Source: an uncultured Methanobrevibacter sp.
GTDB lineage: Archaea; Methanobacteriota; Methanobacteria; Methanobacteriales; Methanobacteriaceae
NCBI RefSeq assembly: GCF_902784195.1
Contig: NZ_CACZTX010000005.1
Coordinates: 1-64,000, forward strand
Direction of reading: 5' to 3'
DNA length: 64,000 nucleotides
Shown in pieces: positions 1 through 8,326 of this stretch (positions within the stretch are counted from its first letter, which is position 1; the number at the start of each line of letters is the position of its first letter). Below the pieces are notes generated by a model. The model was not told the origin of the DNA and ran no database searches. It saw only the letters and a program-made list of their open reading frames with translations. A program made the translations under genes and the position numbers.

Positions 1-717
1 GTTATTGGTTGCTGCAATTGTTACAACACCATCATTTGGATTGATTCCATCCATTTCAGTTAAAAGGGAATTTACAATTTCAGAAACATCCCCTCTTAAT
101 GATTGGAATGACCTATGCAATGCTATTGCATCAATTTCATCAATGAAAATCAAGGATGGGGCTGATTTTAATGCAGTTTCATATAAATCATGAATCTTAT
201 TTGCGGCATCTCCTACATGATCCCCGATTAATGAGGTTGCCTTGACCAAGAACAAATTTATGTTCAATTCATTTGACAATGCCTTTGCAAGCATGGTTTT
301 ACCGGTTCCGGGAAGACCATAGAACAGAACATTCTTAGGAGCCCAATTGCCAAACTTCTCTGGGTCTTGAAGATACTTGTAAATTAATTTTGATTTCTTT
401 TTAGCATTCTCTTGACCTACAACATCATCAAAGAAAACATTGGATTTTATTTTTTTAATGGAATCATTCTTTTCAACATCTGGAATAACAATTTCAATTG
501 AAGTGTTTTCTCCAATAACTGAATCCTCTGGATATGCAGTTATGATTTTGAATGCAAAATCTGGAATGATCTTTTGATCAAAAAGATAGGAACCTGTTCT
601 AACAGAGGTGCCGCTCCACTGATCTATAGCATACTGTTCAAAAAGAACTTTATCAGATATCTCTAGATTAGGCCCTTCCAATAATCCAAAATTGAAAGGA
701 TAACCTGCAGTTTCCAA
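1..717 (-). CDS. AAA family ATPase (partial, 3' end outside window)
   Basis: The protein runs off the left edge, so only the N-terminal ~239 residues are present. A ~100-residue N-terminal region of unknown fold is followed by a AAA module: Walker A GLPGTGKT, Walker B LIFIDEID, a sensor-1-like end TIAATN, and the linker LLTEMDGI typical of proteasome-activating/Cdc48-like AAA proteins. It is probably an ATP-driven protein unfoldase or remodelling factor; the substrate is unknown. No ATG or GTG exists in frame between an upstream stop near 792 and the conserved region. I place the start at a TTG (715-717) with AAGGTT nine bases upstream, but the frame stays open to an ATT at 775-777, and a TATA-like element at 811-820 would put a near-leaderless transcript there. 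Family call is good; start uncertain. Confidence 0.8.
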   Translation of the reverse strand, partial: METAGYPFNFGLLEGPNLEISDKVLFEQYAIDQWSGTSVRTGSYLFDQKIIPDFAFKIITAYPEDSVIGENTSIEIVIPDVEKNDSIKKIKSNVFFDDVVGQENAKKKSKLIYKYLQDPEKFGNWAPKNVLFYGLPGTGKTMLAKALSNELNINLFLVKATSLIGDHVGDAANKIHDLYETALKSAPSLIFIDEIDAIALHRSFQSLRGDVSEIVNSLLTEMDGINPNDGVVTIAATNN

Positions 718-901
718 TACAAGAACCTTGGTTTCAATCTCACTGAAACTAGCCCTATTCTTAATATGTTTAAAAATATTAAAATTTTTTTATGAATGTT
801 TAGATTACTTATTATATTTTTAACATTATTTAAATATTTTCATAAAGGAATTAAGTTTAAGATTTGAGAAAAAATTTAGTAAAATTTTAAAAAAAATTTA
901 C
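718..901. other. intergenic, promoter side of the AAA ATPase
   Basis: This is an A/T-rich spacer with no gene. On the minus strand AAAATATAAT at 811-820 is a plausible TATA box for the AAA ATPase. The T-rich minus strand just left of 902 can serve as terminator for the endonuclease IV-like gene. Confidence 0.4.
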
Positions 902-1738
902 CTAAATTAAAGTATCATAAAGCTGTTTCATTCTTAAGGCATCCTGATCTATTAATGGAGTTTCACAAATAATTGTTGCTTTCCAATCGTTTTCAATCAG
1001 ATTCAAAAGCAAATCCTTAATGTGTGGCCCATATTCATCATCTTCAGCCAAGGTATGATGCTTCTTTTCACCCTTATCGGTATACTCAATTGTAGTGAAA
1101 TGACAGTGAAGTCTATCGATATCTAAATTGTCTTCAAGCTTTGAGAATATGCAATTATAATCCTCTTTATTATTTAGGATTCCTCTTCCCCTTGCATGAA
1201 CATGAGCAAAGTCAATTGTAGGCTCGAAGTGATCAAAACTTGCACACATTTCAATGATTTCATCAATATTTCCCAATTGAGAACGTTTTCCAGTTGTTTC
1301 AGGTGCAAAAGTAAAGTTTTCTATTCCTTCCTCTTCACATCTTTCAAGGAGTCTTGTGTAAGTCTTTTTAGCTAGATCCATACAAGTTTCAGGTTTTCTG
1401 CCTGAATAAAATCCCGGATGGAATACAAGCCTATATGCACCCATGAACTCTCCAACTTTAGCAGATTGAACCAATCTGTCTATTGTGCTTTCAATCTTTT
1501 CTTCCTCTTTGGAACATACATTTACATAATAAGGACAATGCATAGACATTAAAACTCCATTCTCTTCTGCAGATTCCCGAAGTTTAAGTGCAGAGGATTC
1601 GCCAATTCTGACACCATAAGTTGACTGATACTCAAATGCATATAATCCTAAAGGCCCTAAAAATTCTGGAGACTCATGTGCTTTTCCATTGAATTCTATT
1701 GGTTTTCCAGCTGGACCAAAAATAACCTTATCTTTCAT
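902..1738 (-). CDS. nfo: endonuclease IV-like AP endonuclease (Xylose isomerase-like TIM barrel)
   Basis: The 278-residue protein has the size and ligand pattern of the AP endonuclease 2/endonuclease IV family, which cuts DNA at abasic sites with a tri-zinc centre. Candidate metal ligands occur in the family order: His67 (MHCPYYVN), His107 (FHPG), Glu147 (PETTGK), Asp176 and His179 (TIDFAH), His211/His213 and Glu259 (CETP). The N-terminal 45 residues are unusual and lack a signal peptide, so it should act in the cytoplasm. The ATG follows GGTGTTTTT. It stands alone, 153 bp downstream of gap. A sugar-isomerase-like relative of the same fold is the main alternative. Confidence 0.8.
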   Translation of the reverse strand: MKDKVIFGPAGKPIEFNGKAHESPEFLGPLGLYAFEYQSTYGVRIGESSALKLRESAEENGVLMSMHCPYYVNVCSKEEEKIESTIDRLVQSAKVGEFMGAYRLVFHPGFYSGRKPETCMDLAKKTYTRLLERCEEEGIENFTFAPETTGKRSQLGNIDEIIEMCASFDHFEPTIDFAHVHARGRGILNNKEDYNCIFSKLEDNLDIDRLHCHFTTIEYTDKGEKKHHTLAEDDEYGPHIKDLLLNLIENDWKATIICETPLIDQDALRMKQLYDTLI

Positions 1739-1840
1739 AAAAACACCATAAATAATTAAAAAAATGATAAAATATAAAAAATGAAATTAAACAAATTAAA
1801 TAGAAATTATAAATTTTATGATTTAGAAAAAAAGTAAGAA

Positions 1841-1867
1841 AATTAAATAGAATAATTCTATTTAATT
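1841..1867 (-). terminator. hairpin terminator of gap
   Basis: A perfect 12-bp inverted repeat (AATTAAATAGAA / TTCTATTTAATT, loop 3 nt) lies 24 bases past the gap stop. On the minus strand it runs into a T-rich stretch (TTTTCTTACTTTTTTT), as expected for a U-tract terminator. Confidence 0.6.
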
Positions 1868-1891
1868 AATTATATCTGAAATTATGTTGAT

Positions 1892-2872
1892 TTATAAAAT
1901 TCCCATTGCCTTGTTGGTTTTAGCAATGGACTTTTCATTATCAGATTCCATTTCCAACATTGCACGGATAGCATCTACGTTTTCAGGCACTACATCAGAT
2001 TCTTGGTGTACTGCTTGCATGTAGAACAATTCATTGTCTACAACGTTAATGGATTCTTTCCATACTGGAATCTCATATAAATCGTTTCTGCTTCTTCCTA
2101 AATCTTTAGCATATTCCATAAGTGCTGCAGTTGAGTCAAGGCCAGCAGCCGTATCGATTACTTCATCATTAGTCACTTCATTGCCAATTTCAACCATTAG
2201 GTTGTGTTGGTGCATTAAAGTGGTAGGTACAAGTAAAGCCATTGTAGTAACATCGATGCCTTTCATTACAGTCTGTACATCAGGACCGTGGTGAGAAGGC
2301 ACTTTTGGAGGGTTAGGAACAATAGCGTTAATAGGACCTTTTTTGATTTCAGAAGGGTCAGATCCTCTTCTAACCATTACAGCACGAACTTTTTTAATGT
2401 CAACTAATGGATTAAGAGTGTGTAAGGTACGGGTTAAACCGGTAGTGTTACAGGATACTACTCTTGCGTAGTCTGCACCATATGAATCATCATAGTTAGA
2501 AAATGAGTTGAAGGACAATCCAGTTAATTCATGGTCTTCTCCACCCTGGTAAATAGCTTTTACACCAACTTTTTTATACATTTCAAGGTTTTGAGGTCCG
2601 ATGTTTCCAGGAGTACAGTCAACTACAATATCTGCTTCTTGAATCATGTCTTCAACAGTACCTGCAATTTCAATTCCTGCTTCTTTAAAGAGACCTTCCC
2701 TTTCTGGAATTCCAATGTATAAAGGATACCCCTTTTCTTCTACAGCAGTTTTTGCTTCAAAGTTAGGTCTAGTTTTACTTACACCAATGACTTTCATATC
2801 ATCTTGAGCAGCTACAGCATCAGCCACTCTTTTACCTATAGTTCCAAATCCATTAATAGCTACAGATTTCAT
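1892..2872 (-). CDS. gap: type II glyceraldehyde-3-phosphate dehydrogenase
   Basis: This archaeal (type II) GAPDH of 326 residues catalyses the phosphorylating, reversible oxidation of glyceraldehyde-3-phosphate. In a methanogen it works mainly in gluconeogenesis. The Rossmann motif GFGTIG is at 8-13 and the catalytic cysteine is Cys141 in [11 protein letters not shown]. The reading frame can be extended 14 codons upstream, but AAGGAAG eight bases before the ATG at 2872 fixes the start (MKSVAING). It is a single gene with its own hairpin terminator. The family assignment is secure. Confidence 0.96.
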   Translation of the reverse strand: MKSVAINGFGTIGKRVADAVAAQDDMKVIGVSKTRPNFEAKTAVEEKGYPLYIGIPEREGLFKEAGIEIAGTVEDMIQEADIVVDCTPGNIGPQNLEMYKKVGVKAIYQGGEDHELTGLSFNSFSNYDDSYGADYARVVSCNTTGLTRTLHTLNPLVDIKKVRAVMVRRGSDPSEIKKGPINAIVPNPPKVPSHHGPDVQTVMKGIDVTTMALLVPTTLMHQHNLMVEIGNEVTNDEVIDTAAGLDSTAALMEYAKDLGRSRNDLYEIPVWKESINVVDNELFYMQAVHQESDVVPENVDAIRAMLEMESDNEKSIAKTNKAMGIL

Positions 2873-3014
2873 TTTTAAACTTCCTTTATGAATATTAAAT
2901 TTATATAAACTCATTAAATTCTATAAATCCAATAAATATATAATTAAAGATTTATAATTCAATCTATATATAATTTGATATTACTTGATATGATATAAAA
3001 CATTTAAAAGGAGA

Positions 3015-3695
3015 TTAAAATACCCATTCTTGACTTTCTGGAGCAGAATGTTTTTTTCCATCCTCATCTATATAATATTTTGTACCATCACTTCTATGAT
3101 GAATGTAAACATGACAATCATATCCTGCCTTATCAGATAAATCTAAATCCTCTACCCATTCAGTAACCCTTTTTCCGCTAGAACCAGATTTGCTGTCAGA
3201 TGCGGAATGTTCTGCTTGTGTGATTGATTTAGCAGTTACCGTACCATTTCCAATAGCCACTTGTGTACTGTCATCAGTAGCTAAACTAACATCAACCTTA
3301 TCCAATACATTCCCATCAAGATCATAAAGTGTTACAATTGCATGATCAGGATACTTGTCATATGAATCCTTGCTTTCGCACACTATGCTACCCTCAGAAT
3401 CAACAGTTTTCTCAACTTTGTCACCATCATTTAAATTAGCACCATCTCTACTATACAATACCTCTACAATTACCTTTTCATCAGAGTGATTAGAACCAAC
3501 ATTAATAGCGCAGATTGTCTTTGCATCTAAAGAATGTTGAGTTGAAAAAGTAGTGTTAATAATATGCATTGGCTCATCTTGAGAAAGAGGATTGATTTCT
3601 CCCCCTGAGTTCAAGTATAATGCTGTACCTAATATGAAAGTTAAACATATTACGGCAACAACAATGATTATTGTAGTCTTATTATTCAATTCCAT
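3015..3695 (-). CDS. membrane-anchored extracytoplasmic protein, unknown
   Basis: I do not recognise the family. The 226 residues begin with five polar residues (MELNN), then one hydrophobic segment (about 8-30), then a Ser/Asp-rich soluble part that should face outside. The middle (about 45-140) reads as beta-strands with the pattern of an Ig-like or FxLYD-type surface domain. A Ser/Gly/Lys linker (~165-176) precedes a C-terminal block rich in Tyr, His and Asp (CHVYIHHRSDGTKYY). The start follows GGGGGATAAA. It lies 20 bp downstream of the DUF2284 gene on the same strand and may be cotranscribed. Similar small anchored proteins recur in the window (44329-44694). Confidence 0.7.
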   Translation of the reverse strand: MELNNKTTIIIVVAVICLTFILGTALYLNSGGEINPLSQDEPMHIINTTFSTQHSLDAKTICAINVGSNHSDEKVIVEVLYSRDGANLNDGDKVEKTVDSEGSIVCESKDSYDKYPDHAIVTLYDLDGNVLDKVDVSLATDDSTQVAIGNGTVTAKSITQAEHSASDSKSGSSGKRVTEWVEDLDLSDKAGYDCHVYIHHRSDGTKYYIDEDGKKHSAPESQEWVF

Positions 3696-3715
3696 TTTAT
3701 CCCCCTAAAAATTTT

Positions 3716-4249
3716 TTAATCCAATAAAATAATTCCATAACAGAAATAACTATTATTCTCCTCATCAATTCCTAAAATATCAAAACCATTGTTTTCAATA
3801 GTCTTATGAATATCCACACCACAAGCTTCACCAGACGGACGGGCTTCAGTAGGATATTTACACCCAGTCAAATTGGATTCCTCCAATATACATTCTTCCC
3901 CTTTGGACTTGCAGACCATACAAGGACCACCACCCATGCCAAATGCCTTATAATAACCAAAATGAGCACAACAATTCTCTATATCTAATGCTATTTTAGA
4001 GATTCCCCCAATATCATCTTCAATAGAAGCCAAACTTATTTCAAATAAAATGGCAGTTTTATATGAATTTACCATTCCAACAAACTCTTCTGCCTTTGGA
4101 GTATAAGGCGGACATACAAGTGTTTTACCATAGTTAGGACATCCATATTGACATTTTAATCTTGTCCATGGCTCAACTACAATTGTGGCGGTGTCAATAT
4201 ATTCAAATTTAAAACCTTTATAATCTTTTGTTAATTCTTTAATTTCTAT
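3716..4249 (-). CDS. DUF2284 family metal-binding protein, no normal start codon
   Basis: The first ATG (4075) would leave only 119 residues and cut off a clearly coding Cys-rich segment upstream (CQYGCPNYGKTLVCPPYTP), which DUF2284 proteins carry near the N-terminus. The frame stays open to a stop at 4250-4252; directly after it comes ATA at 4247-4249, and no ATG, GTG or TTG lies between. The full product would be ~177 residues with cysteines in CQYGC, LVCPP, NCCAH, CMVCKSKGEEC, GCKYP and EACG, fitting metal or FeS binding. Either a rare ATA start is used, or the start codon is lost and this is a very young pseudogene. Function of the family is unknown. Confidence 0.65.
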   Translation of the reverse strand: MEIKELTKDYKGFKFEYIDTATIVVEPWTRLKCQYGCPNYGKTLVCPPYTPKAEEFVGMVNSYKTAILFEISLASIEDDIGGISKIALDIENCCAHFGYYKAFGMGGGPCMVCKSKGEECILEESNLTGCKYPTEARPSGEACGVDIHKTIENNGFDILGIDEENNSYFCYGIILLD

Positions 4250-4498
4250 TTAATATTCTATAATTAGAATTCTTATGATAAATATTTTAATAAAATCATT
4301 AATAAAATTTTTTAAAAAAAGAAATGGAAAGGGACATTAAAAAAACTAAAAAAAAACTAAAAAAAACTAAAAAAAACTAAAAAAAACTAAAAAAAAACTA
4401 AAAAAAACTAAAAAAAAGCCTAAAAGACTGAAAAAATAAAAAAAATAAAAAAATAAAAATGAAATAGTATCAGTATTTTAAAATATTTTTCAAACATT
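4250..4498. other. A/T-rich spacer with phased U-tract repeat
   Basis: No gene is seen. The stretch holds the repeat at 4338-4408 (separate entry) and, on the minus strand, a short hairpin-like AGTCTTTTAGGCT at 4409-4424 followed by long T runs. Both fit 3' ends of transcripts from the P-type ATPase cassette. Confidence 0.5.
4338..4408 (-). terminator. tandem U-tract array (about 8 units)
   Basis: On the plus strand the unit ACTAAAAAA(A) repeats about eight times with 8-10-base spacing. Read on the minus strand this is a series of T7-T8 tracts separated by AG. Archaeal RNA polymerase terminates on U-tracts, so this looks like an expanded terminator for the metal-ATPase transcript. It is also a simple-sequence repeat that could vary in length. 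Confidence 0.5.
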
Positions 4499-4570
4499 TC
4501 AAGCTCTTAAAAATGCTAATGAAAGTACAAAAAACAATAATATGCAAAGGATAGCAAATTCAAATATCAT
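4499..4570 (-). CDS. 23-residue membrane peptide downstream of the metal ATPase
   Basis: A very short reading frame encodes a peptide that is almost one hydrophobic helix (residues 2-21, IFEFAILCILLFFVLSLAFL) ending in RA and a TGA stop. AAGGTGATAAAA directly precedes the ATG, a strong ribosome-binding site rarely seen by chance in this A/T-rich spacer. The start lies 46 bases past the ATPase stop on the same strand, so it is probably translated from the same mRNA. By analogy with KdpF, SgrT-like or other small ATPase partners it may stabilise or tune the pump; this is inference from position only. One Cys (residue 9) could touch metal. Confidence 0.6.
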   Translation of the reverse strand: MIFEFAILCILLFFVLSLAFLRA

Positions 4571-4616
4571 TTTTATCACCTTTTTATCATATCTGTTTTT
4601 AAGAAATTATTATTGT

Positions 4617-6569
4617 TTAATCAACCCTTGTTTTGAATCTTAAAAGCAAAGAAGAATAGATAATCACTATTACAGATCCAATATTATGTACAAATGCTCC
4701 CCCAATAGGGTCCAAATATCCTAATGCGGCAAGAATTGTTGCTATAATATTTAATCCCAAAGCAAAGGCGATTCCAATATTAATAGTTCTGATGGTTTTT
4801 CTAGAAAGTGCAAGCAAATGTGGAATATACTTAATGTCATCACTTACAAGACATACATCAGATGCTTCAATTGAGATGTCACTGCCAACACCTCCCATTG
4901 AAATTCCAATGTCCGCTTGTCTTAAAGCTGGCGCATCATTTATTCCATCGCCAATCATTGCAACCTTCCTATCATTGGATTGGAATTCTTTAATCTTAGA
5001 GATCTTATCTTCCGGCAGACAATTGTATTTTAAATCCTCAATACCTACATCATAGGCAATATGCTCAGCAGCATTCCTATTGTCTCCAGTTAATAAAGTA
5101 GATTTTACACCTAATTTATCTAATTGGTCAATGAGATTTGCTGCATCATCTCTTAAAATGTCAGCCAGTAAAACTGCCCCTAATAATTCTCCATCTCTTG
5201 AAAGATAAATTGCTGTTGCACCCAGATTTAAATCTCTAGAAATATTATTCAATATAAAATCACTAGGCAAATTTACCCCTAATGATTTTAAGAATTCCTC
5301 ATTGCCGGCACATAATTTATTATCACTTAAAGTAGCCGTAACTCCTTTTCCAATAATCATTTCGAAGCTTGAAACTTTTTCCAAACTTCCATCATAATTG
5401 TCTTTATAATATTTTACAATAGCTTTAGCTAAAGGATGTTCAGATGGGCTTTCCAATGAAGCGAATAAACGAATCAATTCTTTTTCACTAATTGCATTAT
5501 CATATGCAATAATCTTAGTGACAACAGGTTTTCCATAAGTCAAAGTACCTGTCTTATCAAAAACCATATGGTCTATTTTAGCTAATTTTTCAATTGAAAT
5601 CCCTTCTTTGACTAAAATGCCCACTTTGGTTAAATTTCCAATTGATGCCATAATGGCTGTGGGAGTAGCTAAAATCAATGCACAAGGACAGAATACAACC
5701 AAAATAGTCACTGCACGTATGATTTCTCCAGTATACACCAAAGTCAAAACTGCGCAGATAAATGCTATAACAACAATGAAAGTAGCCCATTTATCCGCTG
5801 CTCTAACCACTTTCGCATTTTCAGGACTTGCAGATTCAACTATTTTAATTAATCTTTGAAGAGAACTGTCCTCTCCTTTTTTAGTGGCTTTCATCAAAAA
5901 AGAACCATAAAGATTTATAGTTCCACTATATACTTCATCACCAACTACTTTATCCACTGGTATGGATTCTCCAGTCAAGACAGAATGATCTAAAGAAGAT
6001 TCACCTAGGATTATTTCACCATCTACTGGAACAATTTCCCCTGGAACAACTTTTACAATATCTCCCACTTTAATCAAATTAGCTGGAACCACTATCTCAC
6101 TTTCATTTTTTCTATTATAATTGATTACTAAAGTACAAATTGTAGGATTCAGGTCAATGAGATTCTTGATTCCTGCTTTTGTTTTAGAAACAGTGAATTC
6201 CTCTAAAAATCCTCCAATTGCCATAATGACAGCTATCACTCCTGCAGCAAATAATTCTCCAATAAGAATTGAAGAAATAATTGCAACTGAGACAAGAACA
6301 TCTGCCTTTATGTCAAATTCTGTGCAAAGACCTATTATTGCTTCCTTAAAAATAGGAATGCCACAAAACAATATGGCAATCCAAATTAAGTCAAATCTGA
6401 ATATGTCCGTACCTATAAAACTTAGAACTACTGAGATAATGGAAATGAATATGAATAAAACATCCTTCATTTGACTATCTATAAAAAAGTCCTTAATATG
6501 TATATTACGACTATTAGAACCATGGGATATTATGTTTTTATCGTTAAGGAAAAATTTTTTTATGTTCAT
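4617..6569 (-). CDS. heavy-metal translocating P1B-type ATPase
   Basis: The 650-residue pump exports a transition metal ion. In order it shows a short N-terminus without an HMA/CxxC domain, paired helices (~35-130), actuator TGES (~205), the ion-path FCPCALILATPTA (~295), phosphorylation site DKTGTLT (~340), SEHPLA in the N domain, GDGINDAPALR and two C-terminal helices. The frame extends 6 codons further, but GGAGGG lies in that extension and fixes the ATG at 6569. Helix 8 reads HNIGSVIVIIYSS, lacking the MxxSS of Cu(I) pumps and the K...DxG of classical Zn/Cd pumps, so the ion is uncertain. It follows a CsoR-type gene and a palindromic operator. Confidence 0.9.
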   Translation of the reverse strand: MNIKKFFLNDKNIISHGSNSRNIHIKDFFIDSQMKDVLFIFISIISVVLSFIGTDIFRFDLIWIAILFCGIPIFKEAIIGLCTEFDIKADVLVSVAIISSILIGELFAAGVIAVIMAIGGFLEEFTVSKTKAGIKNLIDLNPTICTLVINYNRKNESEIVVPANLIKVGDIVKVVPGEIVPVDGEIILGESSLDHSVLTGESIPVDKVVGDEVYSGTINLYGSFLMKATKKGEDSSLQRLIKIVESASPENAKVVRAADKWATFIVVIAFICAVLTLVYTGEIIRAVTILVVFCPCALILATPTAIMASIGNLTKVGILVKEGISIEKLAKIDHMVFDKTGTLTYGKPVVTKIIAYDNAISEKELIRLFASLESPSEHPLAKAIVKYYKDNYDGSLEKVSSFEMIIGKGVTATLSDNKLCAGNEEFLKSLGVNLPSDFILNNISRDLNLGATAIYLSRDGELLGAVLLADILRDDAANLIDQLDKLGVKSTLLTGDNRNAAEHIAYDVGIEDLKYNCLPEDKISKIKEFQSNDRKVAMIGDGINDAPALRQADIGISMGGVGSDISIEASDVCLVSDDIKYIPHLLALSRKTIRTINIGIAFALGLNIIATILAALGYLDPIGGAFVHNIGSVIVIIYSSLLLRFKTRVD

Positions 6570-6596
6570 TTTAACCCTCCAAGCCAATACATATAG

Positions 6597-6616
6597 GTAT
6601 ACCCTTATAGGTATAC
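6597..6616 (-). promoter_or_regulatory. CsoR-type operator upstream of the metal ATPase
   Basis: A perfect 7-bp inverted repeat, GTATACC-cttata-GGTATAC, sits 27 bases before the ATPase ATG. It resembles the operator in front of the csoR-like gene (7033-7048) and the A/T-flanked C/G-tract sites of CsoR/RcnR family repressors. Confidence 0.6.
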
Positions 6617-6735
6617 AAATAATTTGAAAAAAAATAGAAAAAATTGTTTATTTGAGAAACTTAAAGAATTCTCCCTAAAAACAATTTAATCTATAAAATT
6701 TCCAAGGATTCCCCTCTAACTTTGAAAATTTTTAA

Positions 6736-7008
6736 TTATAATCTTGAATAATATTCTAAAATAGTAGAAACATCATTTATTGCTTCATCACTGTCTCCTG
6801 CTTCAATTGCATTCTTAATACAGTGCTCAAGATGCCCTTCCACTATTATATGGCCTACTTTATGTAAAGCAGATTTAGAAGCATTTACTTGCATTAAAAT
6901 ATTCTCACAAGGAATATCCTCATCTATCATACGATCAATAGCATTTAATTGACCTATAATCTTTTTTATTCTTCTATGAAGATTATCAGAATCCATACAC
7001 TGTTTCAA
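6736..7008 (-). CDS. csoR: CsoR/FrmR family metal-sensing repressor
   Basis: A small all-helical DUF156 repressor of 90 residues. With the start used here the ligands are Cys34, His59 and Cys63. The spacing of 25 and 4 residues equals that of the Cu(I) sensor CsoR (Cys-His-Cys), which argues for a thiophilic metal, probably Cu(I). A longer frame reaches 7113, but the family start is KQCMDSDNLHRR. The TTG at 7008 follows GGTGGTG by five bases; the ATG at 6996 is the alternative. Its own promoter carries a matching palindrome, so it should repress itself and the ATPase 166 bp downstream. Metal identity is inferred. Confidence 0.88.
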   Translation of the reverse strand: MKQCMDSDNLHRRIKKIIGQLNAIDRMIDEDIPCENILMQVNASKSALHKVGHIIVEGHLEHCIKNAIEAGDSDEAINDVSTILEYYSRL

Positions 7009-7032
7009 AATAACACCACCAAATAAATCAAT

Positions 7033-7048
7033 ATACCCTATGGGGTAT
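7033..7048 (-). promoter_or_regulatory. CsoR-type operator in the csoR promoter
   Basis: ATACCC-tatg-GGGTAT is a perfect 6-bp inverted repeat with the C-tract/G-tract core usual for CsoR sites. It lies about 25-50 bases downstream of the TATA box at 7074-7083, over or just after the expected start of transcription, where a bound repressor would block initiation. Confidence 0.65.
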
Positions 7049-7073
7049 GCATATATTAAAATTGAACCTTGTA

Positions 7074-7083
7074 CTATATAAAT
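7074..7083 (-). promoter_or_regulatory. TATA box of csoR-like gene
   Basis: ATTTATATAG on the minus strand is a good archaeal TATA box. Transcription would start roughly 25 bases to the left, just before the operator. Confidence 0.5.
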
Positions 7084-7144
7084 GTTTTGAAAAATAAAAA
7101 AAGGGTTTGTCAATATTATAAAAACAATTATGATGGAAGTTTGG

Positions 7145-7220
7145 AAAAAGTCTCCAGATACAATAATTAAAAAATAAAAAAAATAAAAAAAGAAAAAATA
7201 AATTAATTAAATAATTAATT
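7145..7220 (-). terminator. terminator of top6B-top6A
   Basis: Directly after the top6A stop an inverted repeat AATTAATTA-aa-TAATTAATT (7201-7220) leads into a long minus-strand T-rich run (TTTTTTCTTTTTTTATTTTTTTT). This fits U-tract termination of the operon. Confidence 0.55.
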
Positions 7221-7221
7221 T

Positions 7222-8322
7222 TTATAATTGTCCAAATTGTCTTAATTTCTCTGGGAAATATGTATCTACTACATATTCAAGACCATATTTGGAGAAAGAT
7301 TGCTGTTCTGCTTTTTTACCAATCTTAAGCATTTTCTTAATCTCGGTTTGCCAGAACTCTGTTTGATACCTTGGGTCTTTTGAAAGCTCTTTCAATCTCA
7401 ATACATCAATATCTTTCAATGGGTCTGTTGGAAGATCATATTCAATGATATCGGATGCGGTTACCCCTAAGAACTTAGCATCAGGAGTAGCTAAATCATG
7501 ATTTACATGAGCTAATTTTGCACTTCCAGATATAATTACCTGTCCGATGTGGAATCCCCAAGGGTCTCCGTCGTTACAGATATATACAGGTAGGCCTAAT
7601 TCTTCATTAACCCTTTTGATAAATCTTCTTGTTGCACGAGCTGCTTGACCTTTAAGACCTACAATCAAACAGTTGAATCTGTTATGAGCATCCTCTTGCA
7701 CTAACCTGTGGAACATTCCCATGGTTTCCACTGCAAGCACAAAGTCAGCACCACAATCCAACAATTCAACTTGGTCAATGGTAGGTGAAATGGTATAGCC
7801 AGATTTACCCGCTCTTGCGGCATTGATCTCAAATTCACCATCAAGCAAGGTGATATCTCCGTAAACGGATGCACCGTCTTCCTCAGGCATTAATCCTAAA
7901 TCTTCACGGGTAGCACCTAATGCAACTTCTAAGTCCTCCCCTACAATGTTGGATTCCTGTTGGTTATTGAATTCAATACCCCAACCTTCAGAGATATAAT
8001 ACATTTCCCTGATAGTTGCAGTTTTGTCTCTTAATACCAAATCCTTACAGAAATTAGCAACATAAACCATTTGCCCTAACTTTCTGATTTGCTTTACATT
8101 TCCAAGAGACCTTTTACCAAATCTGTCTCCGAGGATATAATAACGTTTATCTGGGTCATAAACAATGTTTCCAGTACCTCTAGAAGGAATTCTTAATGTA
8201 GGTACTTTCTCTTTTTCAACATCCCCTATAATCTCTTGACCAAATGCCTTGAGTTTATTGAAAGTGTATTGTCTCCTTTGCTCTTTGTGAGTATGTTTAT
8301 GAGTAGTAGTTTCTTCAGCCAT
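7222..8322 (-). CDS. top6A: DNA topoisomerase VI subunit A
   Basis: Spo11-related subunit (366 residues) that makes the transient double-strand break in A2B2 topoisomerase VI, the archaeal type IIB enzyme that decatenates and relaxes DNA. The 5Y-CAP/winged-helix part carries the catalytic tyrosine in REMYY (Tyr108 or Tyr109). The Toprim metal site is seen as Glu in AVETMG (~197) and the acidic DGDPWG (~249). The start follows GGAGGAATGATTAG, whose Shine-Dalgarno overlaps the end of top6B. The two genes are 4 bp apart and surely one operon. The His/Thr-rich first 15 residues are probably disordered. Confidence 0.97.
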   Translation of the reverse strand: MAEETTTHKHTHKEQRRQYTFNKLKAFGQEIIGDVEKEKVPTLRIPSRGTGNIVYDPDKRYYILGDRFGKRSLGNVKQIRKLGQMVYVANFCKDLVLRDKTATIREMYYISEGWGIEFNNQQESNIVGEDLEVALGATREDLGLMPEEDGASVYGDITLLDGEFEINAARAGKSGYTISPTIDQVELLDCGADFVLAVETMGMFHRLVQEDAHNRFNCLIVGLKGQAARATRRFIKRVNEELGLPVYICNDGDPWGFHIGQVIISGSAKLAHVNHDLATPDAKFLGVTASDIIEYDLPTDPLKDIDVLRLKELSKDPRYQTEFWQTEIKKMLKIGKKAEQQSFSKYGLEYVVDTYFPEKLRQFGQL

Positions 8323-8326
8323 CTAA

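Noticed and set aside
5-193. 62-codon plus-strand open frame at the left edge
   Set aside because: It lies opposite the Walker B/sensor region of the AAA ATPase, has no ribosome site and no family resemblance; it is a shadow frame.
6121-6474. 117-codon plus-strand frame inside the P-type ATPase gene
   Set aside because: Antisense to membrane helices of the ATPase; composition follows from the real gene.
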